From NCBI RefSeq assembly GCF_009909185.1, contig NZ_JAAAMV010000010.1:1-64000 (forward strand): 64,000 nt of DNA, in the 5' to 3' direction. Position 1 is the first letter of the stretch. Each line of letters begins with the position of its first letter. The notes under the pieces are model-generated. The model was not told the origin of the DNA, searched no databases, and was given only the letters and a program-made list of their open reading frames with translations. This stretch comes from Paenibacillus glycinis. GTDB taxonomy: Bacteria; Bacillota; Bacilli; Paenibacillales; Paenibacillaceae. A program made the translations under genes and the position numbers. Shown piece after piece: positions 11,826 to 21,262 of the stretch.

Positions 11826-11952
11826 AAATACGGGAAAGTGCGATAAATTCATCCACATGTTATTAATTCGGCGCGCTTATCAATGCCGAGAACTGTTTAT
11901 CCACAGTTCGTATCCGACGGAAAACGTTTTGCCTCTTCGCCTGGCTTGCAGG

Positions 11953-11981
11953 TTGACTTTTGCATGGGCGCGTGGTTTAAT
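11953..11981 (+). promoter_or_regulatory. Probable promoter of rpmH-rnpA
   Basis: TTGACT (11953-11958), 17-bp spacer, TTTAAT (11976-11981), about 165 bp upstream of rpmH. It begins 48 bp after the last DnaA box. The long leader between it and rpmH is unexplained. Confidence 0.55.
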
Positions 11982-12145
11982 TGAAAAAGGCGTTTTTTAC
12001 GGAGAATGCTCATCGTTCGATTTTTCTTATCGACCTTGCAGCATGCTCGAATAGGAAAACCGACGATCGCGAATCGTGAAGACGATCAGCATAGAATGAA
12101 GACCGAAGCATGGCGATCGAGTATGGTTAGGAGGTGCATAGATCA

Positions 12146-12280
12146 ATGAGACCTACATTTAAACCGAATGTGAGCAAACGTAAAAAAGTTCATGGTTTCC
12201 GTAAACGTATGGCTTCCGCTAATGGACGCAAGGTGCTGAGCGCCCGCCGTAAACGGGGAAGAAAAGTACTGAGCGCGTAA
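12146..12280 (+). CDS. rpmH: 50S ribosomal protein L34
   Basis: A 44-aa, very basic protein reading [18 protein letters not shown] and ending KRGRKVLSA, the typical bL34 sequence. The ATG at 12146 follows AGGAGGT with good spacing. It is the first gene rightward of oriC, in the conserved rpmH-rnpA-yidC order. Firmicute L34 often begins MKRTFQP; the MRPTFKP form here is a variant seen in this group. Confidence 0.97.
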   Translation: MRPTFKPNVSKRKKVHGFRKRMASANGRKVLSARRKRGRKVLSA

Positions 12281-12284
12281 CTTT

Positions 12285-12310
12285 AAGACCACTTTACGTG
12301 GTCTTTTTTT
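12285..12310 (+). terminator. Intrinsic terminator/attenuator after rpmH
   Basis: AAGACCAC (12285-12292) pairs with GTGGTCTT (12298-12305), with a TTTAC loop and a run of T to 12310. Its position before rnpA suggests it lowers rnpA expression relative to the ribosomal protein. Confidence 0.85.
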
Positions 12311-12353
12311 CATTTATACGGGTCATACTATGTCATAAAGGTGAAGATGCGCC

Positions 12354-12698
12354 GTGCAAAGAAAGCTGCGTTTGCGTAACCGCGAAGATTTCAGCCGGAT
12401 CTATCGAAACGGCAAATCGTTCGCCAACAGCCAATTCGTCGTGTACTGGTCCCGCCAGCATAAAGCGGAACCGTTCCGGCTCGGCGTCTCGGCCAGCAAG
12501 AAAATCGGCAATGCCGTCGTGCGCAACCGAATGAGAAGGCTCGTGAAGGAGATCGTCCGCCATCAGACGGACCGCATCGCCGACCAGCTCGATTTCATCG
12601 TGATCGTGCGCAAACCGGCCGTCGGCCTAGGCATGAAAGAACTCGAGAAAAGCATGCTCCACGTCTTGAAGCGGGCAGGGCTTCTGAAGCAGAAATGA
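12354..12698 (+). CDS. rnpA: Ribonuclease P protein component
   Basis: A 114-aa basic protein, the protein cofactor of RNase P in tRNA 5' maturation. The RNR motif is seen in KKIGNAVVRNRMRRLVKE at about 50-67. The start is a GTG at 12354 (MQRKLRLRNREDF). Length and N-terminus match the family. It lies between rpmH and yidC as in nearly all bacteria. Confidence 0.96.
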   Translation: MQRKLRLRNREDFSRIYRNGKSFANSQFVVYWSRQHKAEPFRLGVSASKKIGNAVVRNRMRRLVKEIVRHQTDRIADQLDFIVIVRKPAVGLGMKELEKSMLHVLKRAGLLKQK

Positions 12699-12838
12699 AG
12701 GGCCTTGTAATCGCTTTACCGCGTGGAGCGGGCTTGTTTCTTTGTGCCAAAAAATATGATATAGTTTAGCTGAATGATTTTGCATCGCTTGCGCCTTTAA
12801 TAGGGGCGGCGCTTATGGTACGCAGAGAGGAGATTTAC

Positions 12839-13615
12839 ATGTTGTCCCGTATTTCGAAACGAACATGGATAACGGCATTCGCGCTAATTGCCGTGATGTT
12901 TTTCTTGAGCGGCTGTTCTTCGGCTACTCACCCGGTTTCAATGGATGACTTATCGCACGGGAACTTCTGGCAGCGGCATGTCGTCTACTATTTCTCGCTC
13001 GTGTTGGAGAACTTCGCGAAGTGGTTCAACGGCGAGTACGGAATCGCGATCTTGCTGATGGTGGTTATCGTTCGTACGTTGATTCTCCCGCTTACGATCA
13101 AGCAGTACCGCAGTTCGAAGGCGATGCAGGCTCTGCAGCCGGAGCTGGCAAAATTGAAAGAGAAGCACAAGGACAACCCGCAAAAGCAGCAGGAAGAAAC
13201 GATGAAGCTATTCCAGCAGCATAAAGTCAATCCGCTGGCAGGCTGTCTCCCGCTGATCGTGCAGATGCCCGTGTTTATCGCGCTGTACAACTCGATCTAT
13301 ATGAATGAGAACATTCGTGAGCATACATTCCTCTGGCTGCAGCTCGGCGAGAAGGACCATACGTATATCCTGCCGATTTTGGCTGCCATCACGACGTTCG
13401 TGCAGTCCAAAATGATGCAGTCCCAACAAAAGACGATGCCGGCGATGCAAGGGATCATGATGATCTTCCCGGTATTGATCTTCGTGATGGCGATTTCGTT
13501 CCCGTCCGCTCTGCCGCTGTACTGGATCTTCAGCAATACCTATACCATTGTGCAAAATTATTTCCTTTATGTGCGCAACTCACCGAAAGATAAGGAGAGT
13601 GTCCCTGCGAAATGA
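12839..13615 (+). CDS. yidC: Membrane protein insertase YidC/SpoIIIJ
   Basis: A 258-aa Oxa1/YidC-family insertase. The N-terminus is a lipoprotein signal with lipobox LSGC (Cys26), followed by five membrane segments. The cytoplasmic loop has the expected basic helical hairpin, and a conserved arginine lies in VVIVRTLILPL. The ATG at 12839 is preferred over upstream in-frame starts because GAGAGGAG lies six bases before it. Its stop overlaps the start of jag by four bases, indicating translational coupling. In Bacillus the SpoIIIJ homologue also supports sporulation. Confidence 0.96.
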   Translation: MLSRISKRTWITAFALIAVMFFLSGCSSATHPVSMDDLSHGNFWQRHVVYYFSLVLENFAKWFNGEYGIAILLMVVIVRTLILPLTIKQYRSSKAMQALQPELAKLKEKHKDNPQKQQEETMKLFQQHKVNPLAGCLPLIVQMPVFIALYNSIYMNENIREHTFLWLQLGEKDHTYILPILAAITTFVQSKMMQSQQKTMPAMQGIMMIFPVLIFVMAISFPSALPLYWIFSNTYTIVQNYFLYVRNSPKDKESVPAK

Positions 13616-14316
13616 AGAAAATCGTGGCATCGGGTAAAACGATCGAAGATGCTGTAAGAAATGGTTTAACGGAATTGCAAGTATCCGCGGAGCGCGTTAA
13701 CGTGACCGTGCTGGAGAAACCAAGCAGAGGATTGTTCGGACTGATCGGGACTCGTTCCGCCAAGGTCGAGCTCGTGCTGTTGTCCCAAACCGAGGTTGCG
13801 GCGGAACCCGCGCCGGTCATATCGGCGGCAGCTGCTCCGACAGCGGACAAGCCTGCTGCGGTAGCGAAAGATGCGATCCTTGAAACGGAACGATTCATTA
13901 TTGAAGTGGCAAGAACCATGGGGCTTGACATTACGATTGCTCGTAACGATTCAAAAGAAGGATTGACTCTCGCTTTATCCGGCGGCGGAGATCTCGGCAT
14001 GTTGATCGGACGCCGCGGTCAAACGCTCGATGCTTTGCAATACCTGGTCAATATCGTGGCCAACCGTTATTCCAACAGCCATCTGCGTATCGTGCTCGAT
14101 GCGGAAGATTTTCGCGATCGTAGGCGCAAGACGCTTGAAGATTTATCGGATCGCTTGGCGGGGCATGTCATACGAACTCGAAAAGAAGTCGTGCTCGAGC
14201 CGATGGCACCCCACGAGCGCAAGATTATTCATTCGCAGCTTCAGAACCACGCCAGGGTAAAGACGTTCAGCAAAGGCGATGAGCCCAATCGGCGCGTGGT
14301 CATTACGCTGAAATAA
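13612..14316 (+). CDS. jag: RNA-binding protein Jag/KhpB
   Basis: A 234-aa protein with an N-terminal Jag domain (MKKIVASGKTIEDAVRNGL), an Ala/Pro-rich linker at about 65-85, a KH-like domain containing GRRGQTLDALQYLVNIVANR, and a C-terminal R3H domain (APHERKIIHSQLQNH). It binds RNA and in other firmicutes affects cell elongation together with KhpA. It overlaps yidC by four bases. Confidence 0.95.
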   Translation: MKKIVASGKTIEDAVRNGLTELQVSAERVNVTVLEKPSRGLFGLIGTRSAKVELVLLSQTEVAAEPAPVISAAAAPTADKPAAVAKDAILETERFIIEVARTMGLDITIARNDSKEGLTLALSGGGDLGMLIGRRGQTLDALQYLVNIVANRYSNSHLRIVLDAEDFRDRRRKTLEDLSDRLAGHVIRTRKEVVLEPMAPHERKIIHSQLQNHARVKTFSKGDEPNRRVVITLK

Positions 14317-14401
14317 CGATGCATAGCGCTCTATTCAAGCAATGGCTCTTACCGGTCATTGCTCGTTTTTTATTTTGATTCAAGTTAAGAGGGAATACGC
14401 G

Positions 14402-15784
14402 ATGATGATACAAGACACGATTGCCGCCATTTCGACAGCCGTCGGAGAGGGCGGCATTGCCGTTATTCGGGTAAGCGGGCCGGAGGCCGTGCAAGCCTGC
14501 GCGAGCTACTTCCGATCCAAGTCGAATATGGCCGAGGCGGATACGCATACGGTTCATTATGGACACATCGTCGATCCGGCTACGGGGGAAACGGTGGAAG
14601 AGATATTGCTCACGATCATGCGGGGGCCGAGGTCGTTCACGGCGGAAGACGTCGTCGAGCTGAGTACGCACGGCGGCGTAGTAGCCGTTAAGCGCGTGCT
14701 GGAGCTGCTGCTGCGTTCCGGCGAGATCCGGCTTGCGGAGCCGGGTGAATTCACGAAGCGCGCTTTTCTGAACGGCAGAATCGACCTGACGCAGGCAGAG
14801 GCGGTTATCGATCTGATCCGATCAAAGTCGGACCGGGCATTCTCCGTCGCGCTGAAGCAATCGGAAGGTATGCTGTCCAAAAAGGTGAAGGCACTCCGCC
14901 ACGGATTGATTGAGCTGTTGGCTCATATCGAGGTCAATATCGATTATCCCGAACATGATGTCGAATCGATGACAAGCAGCTACATCCGGAATCGCTGCGG
15001 AGAAGCCTGCGCGGAAATCGATCGATTGCTAAAAACGGCCGCGGAAGGCAAGATATTACGGGAAGGCATAGTTACGGCTATCGTCGGCCGGCCGAATGTC
15101 GGTAAATCCTCGCTGTTGAATGCGCTCGTGCAGGAAAATAAAGCGATCGTAACCGACATTCCCGGCACGACGCGGGATGTGATCGAGGAATATATTACGC
15201 TGGGCGGTATTCCGCTCCGGCTTCTGGATACGGCCGGTATTCGCGAGACGTCCGACGTGGTGGAGCGAATCGGCGTCGAGCGTTCGCGCTCGGCGCTTGA
15301 GGAAGCCGATTTGATACTGCTCGTGCTGAATGCCAATGAGTCGCTTCATCCGGACGATCTTGAATTGATGCAGAAGCTGAGCGGTCGGCCTGTCGTTGTC
15401 TTGTTGAATAAGACGGACCTGCCGGTCGTGCTGGACATAGCGGAAGTCGAGAAACAGTTCCCCTCGGACGCGATCGTGCGGTTATCCGTTCTGAAGGAGC
15501 AGGGGCTTGATGAGCTGGAATCGGTCATTAAGCGAATGTTCTTCGGCGGCGAGCTGGAGTCCGCCGATCTGACTTATGTCAGCAATGTTCGACATATTGC
15601 GCTGCTCAATCAAGCCCGACAGTCATTGGTGGATGCGATTGAAGCGACGGAGATCGGCATTCCGATTGATATCGTGCAAATTGACGTGCGTACGGCATGG
15701 GAGCAATTAGGCGAAATGATAGGCGATTCGGTAGCCGAGTCGTTGATTGATCAAATTTTCTCTCAGTTCTGTTTAGGTAAATAA
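14402..15784 (+). CDS. mnmE: tRNA modification GTPase MnmE
   Basis: A 460-aa GTPase that with MnmG installs the aminomethyl-type modification on wobble U34. The N-terminal tetrahydrofolate-binding domain is followed by a helical domain with an inserted G domain: GRPNVGKS (229-236), a DTAG switch and NKTD. The C-terminal CLGK carries the conserved cysteine. The start is ATG at 14402 (an adjacent ATG at 14405 is also possible), preceded by GAGGG. An in-frame start 60 bp upstream adds residues not usual for the family. Confidence 0.97.
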   Translation: MMIQDTIAAISTAVGEGGIAVIRVSGPEAVQACASYFRSKSNMAEADTHTVHYGHIVDPATGETVEEILLTIMRGPRSFTAEDVVELSTHGGVVAVKRVLELLLRSGEIRLAEPGEFTKRAFLNGRIDLTQAEAVIDLIRSKSDRAFSVALKQSEGMLSKKVKALRHGLIELLAHIEVNIDYPEHDVESMTSSYIRNRCGEACAEIDRLLKTAAEGKILREGIVTAIVGRPNVGKSSLLNALVQENKAIVTDIPGTTRDVIEEYITLGGIPLRLLDTAGIRETSDVVERIGVERSRSALEEADLILLVLNANESLHPDDLELMQKLSGRPVVVLLNKTDLPVVLDIAEVEKQFPSDAIVRLSVLKEQGLDELESVIKRMFFGGELESADLTYVSNVRHIALLNQARQSLVDAIEATEIGIPIDIVQIDVRTAWEQLGEMIGDSVAESLIDQIFSQFCLGK

Positions 15785-15813
15785 ATTGTCCGAGTGGCAA
15801 GGAGGGATAGGAA

Positions 15814-17703
15814 ATGGGTTATCATGCGGGTAATTTCGATGTCATAGTTATAGGTGCGGGACATGCCGGGTGCGAAGCGGCGCTTGCATCCGCGCGAATG
15901 GGAGCGGAGACGCTGCTGCTGACGATCAATCTGGATATGGTAGCGTTCATGCCATGCAATCCGTCGATCGGCGGACCGGCTAAAGGCCATGTGGTCAGGG
16001 AGATCGACGCGCTCGGCGGCGAGATGGGACGCAATATCGATAAGACGTTCATCCAAATGCGGATGTTGAATACGGGAAAAGGTCCGGCTGTTCACGCGCT
16101 GCGCGCGCAAGCCGATAAGTTTCTATATCAGCACTTCATGAAGCAGACGATCGAGGAAACGGAGCATCTGACGCTTCGCCAGGGGATGGCTGAGGATCTG
16201 ATCATCGAGGACGGCGAATGCGTGGGCATCGTGACCAAGACCGGCGCGGAATATCGGGCGAAAGCGGTGGTTGTGACAACGGGCACGTATCTGCGCGGCA
16301 AGGTGATTATGGGCGAACTGATGTATGAGAGCGGTCCGAACAACCAGCAGCCGTCCATCAAATTGTCGGAGAGCTTGCGTAATCTGGGGCTGCAGCTCGT
16401 TCGCTTCAAAACCGGCACGCCGCCGCGGGTGCATGGGGATACGATCGACTTTTCCAAGACGGAGATTCAACCCGGGGACGAGAAGCCGAAATTTTTCTCG
16501 TACGAAACGGAATACTCGGATAACGAGCAGCTGCCGTGTTGGCTGACATATACGTCGGAAGAGACGCACCGGATTATCAGCGACAATCTGCACCGCGCCC
16601 CGATGTTCTCCGGAGCGATTGAAGGAACGGGGCCGAAATATTGCCCATCCATTGAAGATAAAATCGTCCGCTTCGCGGATAAGCCGAAGCATCAAATCTT
16701 CTTGGAGCCGGAAGGCAAGAATACGTCGGAGTATTACGTGCAAGGATTGTCCACGAGCATGCCGGAGGATGTGCAATTGAGCATTCTTCGTTCTATTCCA
16801 GGATTAGAGAAGGTCGAAATGATGCGTACGGGCTATGCGATCGAATACGATGCCGTAGTTCCGACGCAGCTGTGGCCATCACTCGAAACGAAAGTCGTAC
16901 CGGGCCTATTCACGGCCGGTCAAATCAACGGCACCTCCGGTTATGAGGAAGCGGCCGGTCAAGGCATCATGGCGGGGATTAACGCCGCGCGGAAAGTCCA
17001 GGGCAAGCCGCCGGTCATCATCGAGCGCTCGCAGGGCTATATCGGCGTGCTAATCGATGATCTCGTCACGAAAGGCACAACGGAACCGTACCGCCTGCTT
17101 ACTTCGCGTGCAGAGTATCGTCTGCTGCTTCGTCACGACAATGCGGATTTACGTCTGACGCCGACGGGATATGACATCGGATTGATCTCCGAAGCGCGAT
17201 ACAACAAGTTCACGCTGAAGAAGGCAATGGTCGAACAGGAAATCGAACGGCTCAAAAGCGTGAAGGTTCGTCCGGAAGAAAATGTCCATGCGCTGCTGGA
17301 CGAGATCGGAACTGCGCCGCTCCAACAGGTCACCGACGCGCTTTCCTTGCTGCGCCGGCCTGAGGTCACTTATGAGCATGTGGAACGTTTGTCGCCTTCA
17401 TCCGAATCATTGACGGAAGATATGAAGGAGCAAGTGGAGATCCAGATCAAGTACGCCGGCTACATCGAGAAACAGCAGCTGCAAGTCGAACGCATGGCTA
17501 AAATGGAGAAAAAGCGCATTCCGGATGATATCGATTATGCGGTCGTCACGAATTTGTCCAAGGAAGCAAAGCAGAATTTGTCCGACATTCGTCCGCTTTC
17601 GATTGGGCAAGCATCGCGCATCGGCGGCGTTACGCCTGCCGATATTTCTATCCTGCTCGTGTATTTGGAACATTACAATAAGGTTGTCGCAGCACGGGGG
17701 TAA
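15814..17703 (+). CDS. mnmG: tRNA modification enzyme MnmG (GidA)
   Basis: A 629-aa FAD protein, partner of MnmE in U34 modification. The dinucleotide-binding motif [10 protein letters not shown] lies at about 14-23. Other family markers are [14 protein letters not shown], the FKTGTPPR region and [25 protein letters not shown] precedes the ATG. It lies 29 bp after mnmE and three bases before rsmG, so the three genes form one operon. Confidence 0.98.
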   Translation: MGYHAGNFDVIVIGAGHAGCEAALASARMGAETLLLTINLDMVAFMPCNPSIGGPAKGHVVREIDALGGEMGRNIDKTFIQMRMLNTGKGPAVHALRAQADKFLYQHFMKQTIEETEHLTLRQGMAEDLIIEDGECVGIVTKTGAEYRAKAVVVTTGTYLRGKVIMGELMYESGPNNQQPSIKLSESLRNLGLQLVRFKTGTPPRVHGDTIDFSKTEIQPGDEKPKFFSYETEYSDNEQLPCWLTYTSEETHRIISDNLHRAPMFSGAIEGTGPKYCPSIEDKIVRFADKPKHQIFLEPEGKNTSEYYVQGLSTSMPEDVQLSILRSIPGLEKVEMMRTGYAIEYDAVVPTQLWPSLETKVVPGLFTAGQINGTSGYEEAAGQGIMAGINAARKVQGKPPVIIERSQGYIGVLIDDLVTKGTTEPYRLLTSRAEYRLLLRHDNADLRLTPTGYDIGLISEARYNKFTLKKAMVEQEIERLKSVKVRPEENVHALLDEIGTAPLQQVTDALSLLRRPEVTYEHVERLSPSSESLTEDMKEQVEIQIKYAGYIEKQQLQVERMAKMEKKRIPDDIDYAVVTNLSKEAKQNLSDIRPLSIGQASRIGGVTPADISILLVYLEHYNKVVAARG

Positions 17704-17706
17704 TCC

Positions 17707-18429
17707 ATGAATTCGACCGAAACATGGTTCGCGGATTTGCTTGGGCAGCACGGGGTGGCGTTGACGCCGCTCCAGCTGCAGCAGTTCCAGACCTATTATG
17801 AATTGCTCGTCGAATGGAACGAGAAAATGAATTTGACGGGAATCACGGAAAGGGAAGCCGTCTACGAGAAGCATTTCTATGACTCCGTCACCCTTTCTTT
17901 CTTTATGAATATGGATGAGATCGCAGCTATGGCCGACATTGGGTCTGGCGCGGGATTTCCAAGCTTGCCGCTGAAAATTTGTTTTCCGCATCTCAAAGTG
18001 ACCATCGTAGACTCGCTGAATAAACGGATTCAGTTTCTTCAGCATGTCGTCACTTCGCTTAGTCTTTCGGACGTAACTTGCGTCCACGGCAGGGCAGAGG
18101 ATATCGGACGATTACCTGCTCACCGAGATGCCTATGACCTTGTAACGGCAAGGGCGGTTGCTCGTCTAAGCGGATTGAACGAGCTCTGTCTTCCTTTTGC
18201 AAGGAAGGGCGGCGTGTTCGCGGCCATGAAAGGCGCGGATCCTGCCGAGGAAACGCAAGAGGCCAAACGCAGTTTATCCGAGTTAAAAGGGAAGCTTTCG
18301 AATATCCACCATCTGAAGCTGCCGTTTGAGCAATCGGATCGCCATATCATCGTCATTGACAAACTTGCCGCAACTCCGGCAAAGTATCCAAGAAAAGCCG
18401 GGTTGCCGCTAAAACAACCAATTCTATAG
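17707..18429 (+). CDS. rsmG: 16S rRNA (guanine527-N7)-methyltransferase RsmG
   Basis: A 240-aa SAM-dependent methyltransferase acting on G527 of 16S rRNA. The N-terminal helices are followed by the SAM motif MADIGSGAGFPSLPLKI at about 76-92, and VTARAVARLSGLNEL further on. It is the last gene of the mnmE-mnmG-rsmG operon; a parS site lies just downstream. Confidence 0.97.
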   Translation: MNSTETWFADLLGQHGVALTPLQLQQFQTYYELLVEWNEKMNLTGITEREAVYEKHFYDSVTLSFFMNMDEIAAMADIGSGAGFPSLPLKICFPHLKVTIVDSLNKRIQFLQHVVTSLSLSDVTCVHGRAEDIGRLPAHRDAYDLVTARAVARLSGLNELCLPFARKGGVFAAMKGADPAEETQEAKRSLSELKGKLSNIHHLKLPFEQSDRHIIVIDKLAATPAKYPRKAGLPLKQPIL

Positions 18430-18451
18430 AAGTTAAGCACTTGCGGCGAAA

Positions 18452-18467
18452 TGTTTCACGTGGAACA
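18452..18467. other. parS: parS centromere site
   Basis: TGTTTCACGTGGAACA, matching the ParB/Spo0J site consensus TGTTnCACGTGnAACA. It lies between rsmG and noc, and the identical 16-mer recurs inside parB at 20813-20828. ParB loads as a clamp at such sites and recruits SMC. Confidence 0.92.
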
Positions 18468-18587
18468 ATAACAGCATTGATTTTTGTTCGAGATATCGCG
18501 TTGTCAAGCAGGAAATCAACTTGCAGCCGACGAATGTTATAGAAACGACAAACTCGGCATTTTGAAATCGGGTGGTATGTTGACGCT

Positions 18588-19415
18588 ATGAAAGAACAAT
18601 TCTCTCGTTTATTCGGTTTGAGCGATCAGAAGAGCACGAACCTTGATGAAGTGAAACATCTTCCGATCGTTGAGGTAGACACGAGTCCTTATCAGCCGCG
18701 AACGGTATTCGACGATGATCGAATCGACGAGCTCAGCCAGACCATTCGAACACATGGCGTCATTCAGCCAATCGTTGTTCGGGCACGCAATGGACGGTAC
18801 GAAATTATTGCGGGCGAGCGCCGATTCCGTGCAGTAAAGAAACTTGGTCTCGATACGATTCCTGCCATTATTCGAGAATTCAACGATTCGCAAGCAGCCT
18901 CCATAGCTTTGATCGAAAACTTGCAGCGAGAAGGACTTACATCGATTGAAGAAGCGGTCGCATACCAAAAGCTGATTGATCTGCACAATCTAACGCAAGA
19001 GAGCTTGGCGCAGCGGCTTGGAAAGAGCCAATCCACCATCGCAAACAAGATTCGGCTGTTGGGACTCGGAGAAATCGTTAAAAACGCCCTGATGGAGCGG
19101 AAAATTACGGAACGGCATGCCAGGGCGCTGTTATCGCTTGATTCCGAAGAGCTGCAACTAAAAGTGCTGGACGATATTTTGACGAAAGAATTGAACGTAA
19201 AACAGACCGAAGCAAGGGTCGCTTTCTATAAAGAAACGGTGCAGACCGCGGCTAAAAAAGCGAAACGGGTCTCGTTTACGAAGGATGTTCGGCTGGCCTT
19301 GAATACCATTCGACAATCGATTGACATGGTTTCGGGTTCTGGACTTCAGATCAAAACCGATGAACAGGATTTCGAGGATCATTACGAGATTGTAATCAAG
19401 ATTCCGAAACGCTAA
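18588..19415 (+). CDS. noc: Nucleoid occlusion protein Noc
   Basis: A 275-aa ParB-family protein. The N-terminus [11 protein letters not shown] is the short amphipathic membrane-targeting helix typical of Noc. The CTP-binding N-domain follows with GERRFRA and ENLQRE, then a helix-turn-helix ([21 protein letters not shown]). In Bacillus, Noc spreads from its own sites and keeps FtsZ off the nucleoid. It is told apart from ParB by its N-terminus and by its place upstream of parA. The ribosome-binding site is weak (GGTGG about 13 bases upstream). Confidence 0.93.
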   Translation: MKEQFSRLFGLSDQKSTNLDEVKHLPIVEVDTSPYQPRTVFDDDRIDELSQTIRTHGVIQPIVVRARNGRYEIIAGERRFRAVKKLGLDTIPAIIREFNDSQAASIALIENLQREGLTSIEEAVAYQKLIDLHNLTQESLAQRLGKSQSTIANKIRLLGLGEIVKNALMERKITERHARALLSLDSEELQLKVLDDILTKELNVKQTEARVAFYKETVQTAAKKAKRVSFTKDVRLALNTIRQSIDMVSGSGLQIKTDEQDFEDHYEIVIKIPKR

Positions 19416-19429
19416 TAGCTATGCTGACA

Positions 19430-19463
19430 GCCGTCCAGTTATGGGACGGCATCGTCATTTTGT
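19430..19463 (+). terminator. Possible terminator after noc
   Basis: GCCGTCC (19430-19436) pairs with GGACGGC (19444-19450), followed by ATCGTCATTTTG. The stem is good but the T tract is broken, so it may be a weak terminator. Confidence 0.45.
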
Positions 19464-19552
19464 CTATTGGTATTTGCTAGACGCAATCATAGCTGCAGAG
19501 ATAGATAGGGGTTTGTCGGCTCCAATAAGTTATCAGCATAGAGGTGAACGGT

Positions 19553-20326
19553 TTGTCTAAAACGATTGCAATAACGAACCAGAAGGGCGGTGTCGGAAAA
19601 ACGACCACGTCCGTCAATCTGGGTGCGTGCCTGGCTTCGCTGGGCAAGAAGGTGCTGCTAGTCGATATTGACCCTCAGGGAAATACGACGAGCGGTATCG
19701 GAATCAATAAAGCGGATGTAGCGCATTGTATTTATGATGTGCTTATTAATGATGTGCATCCGAATGAGGCCACCTGCCAGACGAATATCGAAGGCTTGAA
19801 CATCCTTCCTGCGACTATTCAGCTGGCCGGTGCGGAGATCGAGTTAGTACCTACGATCTCGCGTGAGCAACGATTGAAAAAATCGCTTGCGCTTGTGAAA
19901 AATCAGTACGATTATATCCTCATCGATTGTCCGCCTTCGCTTGGCATTCTGACCATCAATTCGTTGACGGCATCGGATTCCGTCATTATTCCAATTCAAT
20001 GCGAATATTACGCGCTGGAAGGCTTAAGCCAGCTCTTGAATACAGTTCGTTTGGTACAGAAACATTTGAACACTTCCCTTCAAATCGAAGGCGTGCTGCT
20101 CACGATGTTCGATGCGCGGACGAACCTTGGCATACAAGTTATCGAAGAAGTGAAGAAGTATTTTCAGCAAAAGGTGTATCAGACCATCATCCCGCGTAAT
20201 GTTCGCTTGAGCGAAGCGCCTTCGCACGGCCAATCGATCATTACGTATGATCCACGGTCTAAAGGAGCAGAGGTGTACCTTGAACTCGCGAAGGAAGTGA
20301 TTATGTATGAGCAAGCGGCTAGGTAG
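19553..20326 (+). CDS. parA: Chromosome partitioning ATPase ParA/Soj
   Basis: A 257-aa deviant-Walker ATPase with KGGVGKTT near residue 11 and DIDPQGN, the ParA/Soj hallmarks. It acts with ParB in origin segregation and modulates DnaA in Bacillus. The TTG at 19553 (MSKTIAITNQ) is preferred because AGAGGTG lies seven bases upstream and Soj proteins start this way; the upstream in-frame GTG at 19544 lies within that ribosome-binding site. It overlaps parB by 20 bases. Confidence 0.96.
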   Translation: MSKTIAITNQKGGVGKTTTSVNLGACLASLGKKVLLVDIDPQGNTTSGIGINKADVAHCIYDVLINDVHPNEATCQTNIEGLNILPATIQLAGAEIELVPTISREQRLKKSLALVKNQYDYILIDCPPSLGILTINSLTASDSVIIPIQCEYYALEGLSQLLNTVRLVQKHLNTSLQIEGVLLTMFDARTNLGIQVIEEVKKYFQQKVYQTIIPRNVRLSEAPSHGQSIITYDPRSKGAEVYLELAKEVIMYEQAAR

Positions 20327-21161
20327 AGGACTTGATGCGCTTATTCCATCGCTTTCCGTAAACGAAGACGACAAAGTGGTTGAGGTTTCGCTGACGCAGC
20401 TAAGACCGAATCCCTATCAACCGCGTAAAACGTTTGATGATGATGCCATCAAAGAACTGGCGGAGTCCATTAAACAGCATGGCGTGATTCAACCGATTAT
20501 CGTCCGGACGGTCCTTAAAGGATATGAAATCATAGCGGGCGAGCGGCGCTTCCGCGCTTCGCAATTGTGTGGCAATCCTACCATCCCTGCAGTCGTGCGC
20601 AACTTCTCGGATATGCAAGTGATGGAGATCGCGCTTATCGAAAACTTACAGCGCGAGGATTTGAACGCGATTGAGCTTTCGATTGCGTATCAAGCATTAA
20701 TGGACAAGTTTAATCTGACGCAAGAAGAGCTTTCATTGAAGGTCGGCAAATCCAGATCGCACATTGCCAATTTTCTGAGGTTGCTTTCGCTCCCGGAACA
20801 GATCAAGGAAAATGTTTCACGTGGAACATTGTCCATGGGTCATGCAAGGGCCATCGTGGGCGTGAAAGAGGATTCTCGGAAGAAGGAACTGGCCGAACTG
20901 TCGATTGCAAATGAATGGAGCGTCAGACAGTTGGAGGAAGCCATTAAGAACTTGGATCAGCCAAACCCGGAAAAGGTGAAGGAAACGGCTTCTAATAAGA
21001 AGAAGGATCCCTATATCGATCAGATCGAGGAAACGCTGCGCGAACAATTCAAAACAACCGTCAAGATTAAACAACAGAAGGATAAAGGCCGTATCGAACT
21101 GATGTATTATAACAAACAAGACCTAGAGCGCTTGCTCGAACTGCTTCAACAATTATCCTAA
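20307..21161 (+). CDS. parB: Chromosome partitioning protein ParB/Spo0J
   Basis: A 284-aa ParB protein starting MSKRLGRGLDALIP. The CTP-binding region has GERRFRA and ENLQRED, and the central helix-turn-helix (LSLKVGKSRSHIANFLRLL) recognises parS. The C-terminal dimerisation domain ends LLELLQQLS. A parS site lies inside the gene at 20813-20828, as in B. subtilis spo0J. It starts within the end of parA. Confidence 0.97.
   Translation: MSKRLGRGLDALIPSLSVNEDDKVVEVSLTQLRPNPYQPRKTFDDDAIKELAESIKQHGVIQPIIVRTVLKGYEIIAGERRFRASQLCGNPTIPAVVRNFSDMQVMEIALIENLQREDLNAIELSIAYQALMDKFNLTQEELSLKVGKSRSHIANFLRLLSLPEQIKENVSRGTLSMGHARAIVGVKEDSRKKELAELSIANEWSVRQLEEAIKNLDQPNPEKVKETASNKKKDPYIDQIEETLREQFKTTVKIKQQKDKGRIELMYYNKQDLERLLELLQQLS
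20813..20828. other. parS: parS site within parB
   Basis: TGTTTCACGTGGAACA, identical to the site at 18452-18467. It encodes part of ENVSRGT in ParB. An intragenic parS in this gene is conserved in Bacillales. Confidence 0.93.
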
Positions 21162-21177
21162 TACGGAAGCTTCCATT

Positions 21178-21233
21178 AATAGCATACTTGATTGGCGGGA
21201 TTTGAAGCAGGGCCGCCAATCAAGTATGCTATT
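21178..21233. repeat. 21-bp perfect inverted repeat after parB
   Basis: The left arm is 21178-21198 and the right arm 21213-21233, fully complementary over 21 bp with a 14-base loop; the arm includes AGCATACTTGATTGGCGG. It is followed by GTTAAGA rather than a T run. It could end the noc-parA-parB transcript or block read-through into the next gene, but its length and lack of a T tract are unusual for an intrinsic terminator. Confidence 0.85.
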
Positions 21234-21262
21234 GTTAAGATTAAGCGGAGGGAGGCGGAGTG

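Larger units (their letters stand above)
11492..12145. other. oriC: Chromosomal origin oriC (dnaA-rpmH intergenic region)
   Basis: A 654-bp region between the divergent dnaA and rpmH genes. Perfect DnaA boxes TTATCCACA lie at 11640-11648, 11746-11754 and 11897-11905. One-mismatch boxes lie at 11484-11492 (CTATCCACA), 11680-11688 and 11849-11857 (TCATCCACA) and 11779-11787 (TTATCGACA). All read in the same direction. Spo0A-type boxes are listed separately. Together with the dnaA-dnaN gap this gives the bipartite origin known in Bacillus. Confidence 0.92.

Noticed and set aside
13530-14000. Long minus-strand frame opposite yidC-jag
   Set aside because: Shadow of well-supported genes on the plus strand.
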